Shown here piece after piece: positions 56,799 through 64,000 of a DNA stretch of 64,000 nucleotides. The stretch lies in the NCBI GenBank assembly GCA_003013855.2, contig ML058448.1, positions 930,001-994,000 of the forward strand, given 5' to 3'. Source of the stretch: Liriodendron chinense (lineage: Eukaryota > Streptophyta > Magnoliopsida > Magnoliales > Magnoliaceae). Position numbers and translations under genes: made by a program. The notes under the pieces are model-generated. The model was not told where the DNA came from, did no database searches, and saw only the letters and a list, made by a program, of their open reading frames with translations. Every line of letters starts with the position of its first letter. The stretch's first letter is position 1.

Positions 56799-56994
56799 TG
56801 TTATAAAATAAAAGAGAGAGGGGAGAGGAAAAGACTTTTCATTAATTGTATATCACCAACAAGGAAGAGGCATGCTTATTTGTAGGTTAAGCTTAGCCTC
56901 CGTACTAACCTCCTTTTTTGATATGGGATTAGATATTCAATACAAAGTAAAACTCTCTTACGTAGACATTCACTTAATAATCTTATTTACAATA
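56799..56994 (-). repeat. 3' LTR of the 7.2-kb Copia
   Basis: Matches 63801-63992 with several substitutions and small indels; its divergence could date the insertion. Confidence 0.85.
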
Positions 56995-57866
56995 CTCGCT
57001 CTTGGATGTCCACCATTCAATGACAGTTGCCTCATTAAAACCTTGCTAAGGAAAACCGAATGGGAAAAAACTAAAGCGAAGAAAAAAAAGTACAACATTC
57101 TTTAGGATCATTGAATTGGCAATTGATGTAAACAACGTTGCCTCATTAAAATCTTAACTAGGAAAACCCAGTGGGACAAAACCTAAAAAAAGGAAAAAGA
57201 GTACAACGAATATCTGTCCTTAGTAACATGCTTCAAGATGCTCTCTGATTAGTCACTCCCTCTGATGTTGGTAAGCCTCAAATTTTTTGCTTATTGAGTT
57301 GACGCATTCCAATATCATGCATAAACTTCTGAGAAGTTGACTTTGATAAGGCTTTGGTGAAGAGGTCTACTAGATTATCACAGGAGCGAATCTACTTGAT
57401 TTCGATTTCATGACTTTTATGGAGTTCATGTGTGAAAAAGAACTTTGGTGAACTGTGCTTAGTTCTATCTCCCTTGATGTAACCTTCTTGAATTTGAGAT
57501 ATGCATGCACCATTGTCTTCATATATATTAGTAGGAACATCTGTTATTGCAGACAATTTACAAGTGCCTTAGATATGCTAAACCAATGATCTCAATCAAA
57601 CACATTATCTGTTTACTTCATATAGTGTTAGTATTTCTGCGTGGTTGGAAGAAGTAGCTACTAGGGTTTGTTTAGGGGGTGTTTGGCGCATGGGATTAGG
57701 TGGTATTAAGAGTGGGATTGTTTTGAAGCAATAATGAAGGGCTGTTAGGGGATTGTCGTGGAATTGGATGGGATTGCTTTTGAAGAAACATTTCATGACA
57801 TGTTTGGAAGGTAAAAAGATCCCTGGTATAGTGTCTTTTGACAATGCGCGGGTAGCATTGGTTATA

Positions 57867-58000
57867 AAGCAATTGTGGAACAAGACATCTCGAGATATGT
57901 GCCTAAGGTTGTGTGGGGCTCACATAGATATTCAAGCAATTGTGGAACAAGACATCTCGAGATATGTGCCTAAGGTTGTGTGGGGCTCACATAGATATTC
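57867..58000. repeat. Perfect tandem duplication, 2 x 67 bp
   Basis: Two identical units beginning AAGCAATTGTGGAACAAGAC (57867-57933 and 57934-58000), inside the Harbinger-like MITE at the left edge of the nested MITE. Confidence 0.9.
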
Positions 58001-58400
58001 CTGGCAAATCCACTCCGTTCTTCTGTTTTAAAGACCATAATAAGATCAAAGGTTAAAAATCAGGCAGATCTAAAAGTCAAGTGGACCATACCACACAAAG
58101 CAGTGGGGATTGAACATTTAAGAGTGACAAAAGTTCTGTACTAAGATGATATTTTGTGGATATAGTTTATCTGAGTGGTAATAACCCTATGAATGGTTTG
58201 GATGACTTGTAAACATCATGGTTAGCTTTAGAAAGGTTTCAACGGTCTACACTTTCCATTCCCATTGTCTCGTATTATATGGCCCATCTAAGTTTTGGAT
58301 TTGACTGATTTTTGGACTCCCATCCTATTATGAAATTTTAAAACAAATGGATTGAGTGGATTTGTCATGAACATTGTTGTGAGCTCCACACAGCCCCGGG
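57980..58400. mobile_element. Palindromic MITE nested in the Harbinger-like MITE
   Basis: TGTGTGGGGCTCACATAGAT at left, AGCTCCACACAGCC at right; ACCATACCACACAAAGCAGTGG and TTTCAACGGTCTACACTTTC between. Its left arm is within the 67-bp duplication. Confidence 0.65.
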
Positions 58401-58899
58401 CACCAGTGACAGGCAGTATGCTCCCCATTTTGTTGAATATAAAAGAAAATCTGAAAAATCAAAGTGGGGTTGGACGAATCCTTCTCAATGCATCGTTGCA
58501 TTCGGTGTGGTTTCCAATGCCCGAAACCATTGCAGTTCCAAACAAGAGGTGGATTTGGCAACGTGGGATTAGCAATTCAATCCCTCCTAATCCATTGTAA
58601 TACCTTGCACCAAACACGCCCTTAGTAGATCTCCATGAAATAACAACATTGCTACTAATAAAGACATAACATGCCTGTGATCGTCTCTTATAAGTATCGG
58701 ATAGGTAACCTGCATCTGCATAACCAACTAGATGTTGACCATTATATTTATCATTTGAATAAAATAATCTCATAATATGTTTGATACCAGTCCAATGCCT
58801 GTGAGTTGGAGCAAAACTATATCTTGCCAAAAGATTTACTGAAAATGCAATGTCCGGTCTCACACATTATGCTAAGTATAGTAGTGCACCAACAACACT

Positions 58900-59760
58900 C
58901 AAATATGAGACTTCTGCTCCAAGGATTGTCTCATCATCCTCTTTAGAATGATATGGATCTTTCTTAATATCCAAAGATCGGACAAACATGGGCGTACTGA
59001 GAGGGTGTGCTTTATCCATATTAAATTGCTTTAGGACCTTTTCAATATACTTTGACTAGTGGACCAATATTCGCTAGAACTACACTCGATCTACAGGCCG
59101 AGACAGTACTTAGTTTTCTCAAGGTCTTTCATTTTGAATTCCTTCTTTTGGTATTCAGCAGTTTTGTGGAGCTGTTTAGGAGAGCCAATTAAATTCATGT
59201 CATCAACATAAACTGCTACAATAGTAAATCATTTTTCATATTTATTTATAAAACACATGAGCAAATGAGATTATTATCATATCCTTCCTTTATCAAACAT
59301 TCGTTAAGACGTTAGTACCACATTCTTTCAGATTGTTTTAAGCCGTAAACTGAACGTCGTAGTTTTATCGAGTACATACTTTCAAACTTTGCTTCAGACA
59401 ACTTATATCCTTTAGGGACTTTCATATAAATGTCGGTATCTAAATTTCCATATAGATATGCGGTTATTACGTCCATTAGTCTCATGTCGAGTTTTTCAGA
59501 AATTGCGAAACTTGTTAAGTAATAGAACGTTATTGCATCCATGACTGGAGAGTATGTCTCTTAATAGTCATCCTGGGTTTCTGCAGGAAACCTTGTGCCA
59601 CAAGATGCGCCTTATATCTAACAATTTCATTTTTCTCATTTCACTTTCTTACAAACACCCATTTGTAACCTACGGGGTTAACATCTTTTGGGGTTTGTAT
59701 TATAGGTCCAAACACCCCGCGTTTTTTCAAGAGAACCAAATTCTACTTGAATGACCTCTT
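58900..59760 (-). pseudogene. Copia reverse transcriptase remnant
   Basis: Pieces LMDVITAYLYGNLDTDIYMK and YGLKQSERMWY (59312-59542) and VYVDDMNLIG (near 59200-59220) carry the polymerase motifs, in different frames with stops between. Confidence 0.8.
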
Positions 59761-60402
59761 TCCATTTTGGCCAATCACTTCTATGTCGGCATTCATTTAT
59801 GTTGTGTGGTTCATCATCATCATCGCCTTTTGAAATTTCAGTAGCTATTGCAAATGAAAATATGTTATCAATGATTATCTCTTTACGATCCCACATTTCT
59901 CCTGAATATGTATAAAATATTGAGATTTCATTGTTGTTATTAGATACATTTTCCTCTTCAAGAGCTTGTACAGTCAGTTCAAGGAGTTGTATCCTTTCAG
60001 AGACAATATCCTCTTCTGGGGTTTCAGAGAAATTGGATGTTTTATTCATAACCTCTTCGGGGGCATTGTATATTAGCTCTACTAGAGTGTTATTAGGGCA
60101 TGATTTTTCATTTGAGCTTCACTTCTAGGGAGTTGAATCTTTAGAACCTATAGTTTGCCATGCTTCTAGCGTGCAACAGATTCATTTGCCGCCGAATTCA
60201 AAGTTTGTCTTACTAAGATATCAATTATGGCTGGCACATTTGCAGCTGGCACATGTGACTTGGTCACTTTGGCTGCATCACTGGATACATTAGGCATTTG
60301 ATTTGCAATTTCCTGAAGATGCAATATCCTTCGTATCTCATTTTCACATTGAGTGGTACGTGGGTCCAGATGAGACAGAGTGAAAGTATTCCACGATAAT
60401 TC

Positions 60403-60669
60403 TCACCGTTCTTCAAGAACGAGTTGTTTAGTGAGAATGAGTTGTACTTCAAGTATGTTCTTTCCTCCCCCTAACGATAGAAAGAATGTCTCATCAAAAT
60501 GACAATCCACAAGCCGAGCTGTAAACACATCACCCGTTAATGATTCAATATAGCGAATTATAGTGGGCGAATCATAACCAATATATATCTCCAATTGACA
60601 TTGGGGACCCATTTTAGTACGTTGTGGTGGTGGGATGGGTACCAGTACTACACAACCAATTTTACGCAA
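60403..60669 (-). pseudogene. Copia integrase C-terminal remnant
   Basis: Frame with KMGPQCQLEIYIGYDSPTII and SLTGDVFTARLVDCHFDE is the typical region after the integrase core of Copia polyproteins. Confidence 0.8.
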
Positions 60670-61475
60670 GAATGAAATGATAGGTTAATGGCCCAACACA
60701 AGTTGTGAAGGTGAAAATGGGTGGTAAGCAGTCGACCTGAGTTTAATTAATTTACCCGTGTGTAATATCGCGTGTCCCCAAGCAGAGACTAGTAATTTAG
60801 ATTGCATTAACAATAGTCTTGCAATGAGTTGTAGACGTTTGATTAAAGACTCTGCTAAACCATTTTGAGTTGGACATGTGGGACTGGATGTTTGACATCA
60901 ACCCCTGTGATGAACAATACTCATTGAAGACTTGAGAAGTAAATTCTTCTACATTATCTAATCGAAAAGATTTAATGGGTTGATCAGGAAAATGCGCTCT
61001 AAGTTTAATGATTTCAACAAGTAATCTAGTAAAAGCTAGATTACGAGTGGATAGTAAACAAACACGTGACTAACGTGTAGAGGCATCGATTAAAACCATA
61101 AAATATTTAAAAGGTCCACTAGAATGGTGAATTGGACCGCAAATGTCACCTTATATCCTTTGTAGGAATGATGGTGACTCGGATGCTATTTTGAGAAATG
61201 AAGGCCTAGTGATTGACTTTCCCTTAGAGAAAGGGGTACATAGATGATCACGAGGTAGGTCAAGATGTTGGTTTGATAAACTGTGTCTATTAGAGTTATT
61301 TATAATCCTACATAGCATATTAGATCCATAGTGACCCAAACGGTCATATCATAGTATTAAAATTTTTGGATCATGAGACTTAATTTAGGCTTATGATGGA
61401 GTGTGATTCGACAACGCTAAGAGTTGTATGATATAACCTCATAAATAGAGCAAATAATTTTTCTAGTATAATCTT

Positions 61476-61832
61476 CTAGTTTTCAACACTAGAAGTAATG
61501 CACATGAATTCTTTGTTACCTTCATTACTTGTTTCAATATGGTATCCATTTATTTTTATGTTTTTAAAACTAAGCAAATTTCTTCTGAAATTGCTTGAGT
61601 ATAAAGTATTTTGTATTAATAAGTGGGTACAATTTGGCAACATCATATGGGCTCTTCCAGAGCCATCAATGATTTTAGTAGGTCCAGCTATTGTTGAAAC
61701 TTTAGCTGCATTACTTATTAAGTCTGAGAAAAACTTCTGATTTTTCAAATTAGTGTGGGTCGTTGCACTGTCTAATAGACAAATGTCGTCGCTAGTGCTA
61801 ACTTCCTGATCTATACCTTTAGAGATAGACAA
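61476..61832 (-). pseudogene. Copia protease/pre-integrase remnant
   Basis: Contains LLDSATTHTN with the aspartic protease D-S-A motif (T/S-tolerant) and LIQNTLYSSNFRRNLLSFKN, the linker to pre-integrase. A further pre-integrase piece at 61151-61339 shows MGHYGSNMLCRIINNSN and its Cys/His pair. Confidence 0.8.
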
Positions 61833-61979
61833 ATAAAATCATTCAATATAAGGATTATGCAAGTAATTTCAACATATAAAAGAAAAAAAAATTAAAAGTA
61901 AAGATATAAAAGTAAATTTCAGGATAAATATTAATGTATCAAAACTAAATAGAAGCATAAATAGATAAAAATAATATTA

Positions 61980-62710
61980 GATCTTCAGGACCATCTCAGG
62001 AGGTTCTTTAATCATGATTTTGAAAGTCTCATCATCGATAGGTTTTCCATCCTCATCATAAAAGAAGTCATCGAAATTGAAGTACATATTATCATCCATC
62101 CAACGGTCTGCTGGGCCTTCCACATTGTTGGTTTCCATTTCTTTCCTTGAGGCTTGATATTGTTCCACCTTTTTCTTTGACGTACATCAGGGTACGTGAC
62201 CAATGTCTACTATGACCACATCTGTGGCAAATATCATTCAATATGTTTCGAGGAGTTGGATGGTTGTTCCGTCTATTATTGATTACATTCCACTTCCAAT
62301 GGTTTTTTTTATGTTTGTGTTTCTTCGTGGGCCTAGATTAAGATGGACACCTCTTCCAGGTTTGCCTCGGCCTCTACGTATGTTACCACAACCCTGAGAA
62401 AAGTTAACATTTACTTCTGGAAGTTCTACAGATCCAATGGGTCTAGAAGTATGATTATTCATTAAGAGATCATTGTTTTGCTCAATGACTAGGAGACAAG
62501 AGATGAGATCAGAGTATTTTTTAAACTAACGCTCTCGGTATTACTCTGCAATAGCAAGTTCGAGGCATGGAAGGTGGAGAAGGTTTTTTCTAGCATATCT
62601 TCATCCTCTATCATTTTCCCACATAGTTTCAACTTTGAGGTAATTCTGAACATGACAGAGTTGTAAGTAGTCATTGATTTAAAATCTTGGAATCTGAGGT
62701 CAGCCACTCA
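61980..62710 (-). pseudogene. Copia gag remnant
   Basis: Minus frames include DLRFQDFKSMTTYNSVMFRI (62489-62707). A zinc-knuckle near 62200-62240 reads CHRCGHSRHW, but the final cysteine of the CCHC motif is not in frame. Interrupted by stops. Confidence 0.7.
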
Positions 62711-63009
62711 TTACTCGCATTTGGTAGTATGACCAACTTCTGGTGGTCATAATACTCCTTCAGGGAGTTACATAGCTTCATTGGATCCTTTTCAATCAAG
62801 TATTCACTTTTTAAATCATCATGTATATGATACCTCAAGAAGATTAGGGCTTTATCCTTATCCGGCTAAGAGATAAAGTTTCCTGCTTTTATGGCATCAC
62901 TAAGATTTTGAGATTAGAGATGAATTTCAGCTTCCAGAATCTAAGAAAGATAGTTCTCCCCAGATAGTTCGAGAACTTTGAATTCAAGTTTTGCAATATT
63001 CGTCATCCA

Positions 63010-63311
63010 TTTAGGAATTGTTCAATAAATATAGGTAAAATTAGGAATATATTATGGGTAAAAAAATAATCATGACTAATAATTCAATCAGAAATGATTG
63101 AAACTATCGGGTTCTCAATCTATTAAATTAGAACGTCAGGTTCCTTTAATTATAAGTTGACTTAATATATTAGAACTTCGGGTTCTATTGATAAATTTGT
63201 GAAAACTTTTGATTCTATATATAAAATCGTTGAACTTCTGATTCAATATGATTTTAGCATTCATAAGACTTTGGGTCTTTGCTAAGTAATCAAAACTTCA
63301 GATTTTGATTT

Positions 63312-63369
<58 letters not shown>

Positions 63370-63480
63370 TTCATTGGAACTTCAGGTCCAATATTAAAAT
63401 AATTTTAAGAACTTTAGGTCCCAAATCTGAATAATAATTAGGAAACTTCAGGTCCCATTTAACATTAATAATTAAGTAAC
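63010..63480 (-). repeat. Copia leader: dispersed CTGAAGTT motifs and a TA microsatellite
   Basis: GAACTTCAGGTCC-like 12-14-mers recur about nine times every 35-60 bp (for example 63169, 63228, 63291, 63379, 63410, 63446). A TA run of about 50 bp (63313-63363) sits among them. No coding frame. Confidence 0.75.
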
Positions 63481-63800
63481 AAAAATAATATAAAATAAGA
63501 TAAATGAAAGATATGGTTCAGGATGGGGCTTTTCCAATCTTAATATTCTAGGGCATGGGCTATCCCTAGTGAGGGCCATGATCATCTTACTTGCATGATA
63601 AGAACAAGAGAGGAAAAAAAAAAAAAAACCTCTTTTCATGTGTCTTGCATGAGGCATGGGCTATTCGTGTGGTCAAATCATCTAACTTGCATGAAAAGAA
63701 AAGAGAAGAACAAACAGAAGAAAAGCCTTACCTCTTTTAATCGTCTAGAAGAGAAAAGAGTAGTTAGAGCTCAATTGGTTAGGGCATCATGCTGATAACG

Positions 63801-63992
63801 TGTTATAAAATAAAAGAGAGAGGGGAAAGGAAAAGACTTTTCGTTGTATATGACCAACAAGGAGGAGTCATACTTATTTTTAGGTTAAGCTTAACCTCCG
63901 TACTAAACTCCTTTTCCGATATGAGATTAGATATTCAATACAAAGTAAAACTCTCTTACGTGTACATTCACTTAATAATCTTATTCACAACA
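63801..63992 (-). repeat. 5' LTR of the 7.2-kb Copia
   Basis: Starts TGTTGTGAATAAGA and ends TTTTATTTTATAACA (minus strand), followed by CGTTATCAGCATGATG, a primer site type seen in plant Copia elements. Confidence 0.85.
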
Positions 63993-64000
63993 CTAACATC

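Larger units (their letters stand above)
57675..58621. mobile_element. PIF/Harbinger-like MITE inserted in Copia RNase H
   Basis: Ends GGGGGTGTTTGGCGCATGG and CCAAACACGCCC with TTA on both sides (57672-57674 and 58622-58624). It splits the RNase H between SWRSTK (58625 side) and QTLVATSSNHAEI (57610-57671). It contains a palindromic MITE copy at about 57980-58400 and a 67-bp tandem duplication. Confidence 0.85.
56799..63992 (-). mobile_element. Copia LTR retrotransposon, 7.2 kb, with exact TSD
   Basis: Flanked by CTAAC at 56794-56798 and 63993-63997. 5' LTR 63801-63992 (192 bp), 3' LTR 56799-56994 (196 bp), clearly similar. Read on the minus strand the order is leader with TA repeat, gag (about 62000-62800), protease and pre-integrase (about 61100-61830), integrase C-terminus (60403-60669), reverse transcriptase (about 58900-60050) and RNase H (about 57250-58860). 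Frames are broken many times. Order PR-INT-RT-RH defines Copia. A PIF/Harbinger-like MITE splits RNase H. Defective. Confidence 0.95.

Overview
This is a plant nuclear segment, dense in transposable elements. It has split genes with GT/AG introns of up to 11 kb, LTR retrotransposons with tRNA-type primer sites, MITEs and SINE-like repeats, and no bacterial gene organisation. The repeat landscape reminds me of woody, possibly magnoliid, angiosperms; that is an impression from memory and cannot be proved here.

The only host genes I can support are a tandem cluster of GDSL esterase/lipase (SGNH hydrolase) genes, all on the minus strand. Gene A (1-619) has exon 1 and part of exon 2 and runs off the left edge. 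Gene B (12578-20684) and gene C (39608-53348) each have five exons whose lengths sum exactly to open frames of 375 and 382 codons. A broken fourth copy, D (56222-56377), keeps only part of exon 1. A carries the classical GDSL nucleophile motif; B, C and D carry GTSL, keeping the serine but not the aspartate.

B and C belong to a segmental duplication. Sequence homologous between them extends through introns 2-4, 1.4 kb of 3' flank (about 11.2-12.6 kb versus 37.9-39.6 kb) and a further block (4.85-5.5 kb versus 36.9-37.5 kb). The two copies therefore act as filled and empty sites for later insertions, several of which can be defined to the base.

Most remaining DNA is mobile. A LARD/TRIM-like LTR element lies at 1.46-3.6 kb. 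A minisatellite-rich probable solo LTR lies at 9.27-10.47 kb. Gypsy-type LTRs and a gag fragment lie at 22.1-26.8 kb. A 1,090-bp solo LTR with exact TSD is at 29745-30834. A 2.3-kb defective Copia element sits in intron 2 of C (42062-44347). A 7.2-kb Copia element with exact TSD fills 56799-63992 and is broken by a PIF/Harbinger-like MITE that itself contains another MITE.

The most distinctive content is one superfamily of roughly 240-560 bp palindromic, non-coding elements with 9-bp target duplications (Mutator-like size), present about 26 times as whole or partial copies. Its members share a roughly 400-bp foldback core but carry different outer arms. Copies sit in introns of B and C and directly against the promoters of both genes. 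No tRNA, rRNA or CRISPR array was seen.
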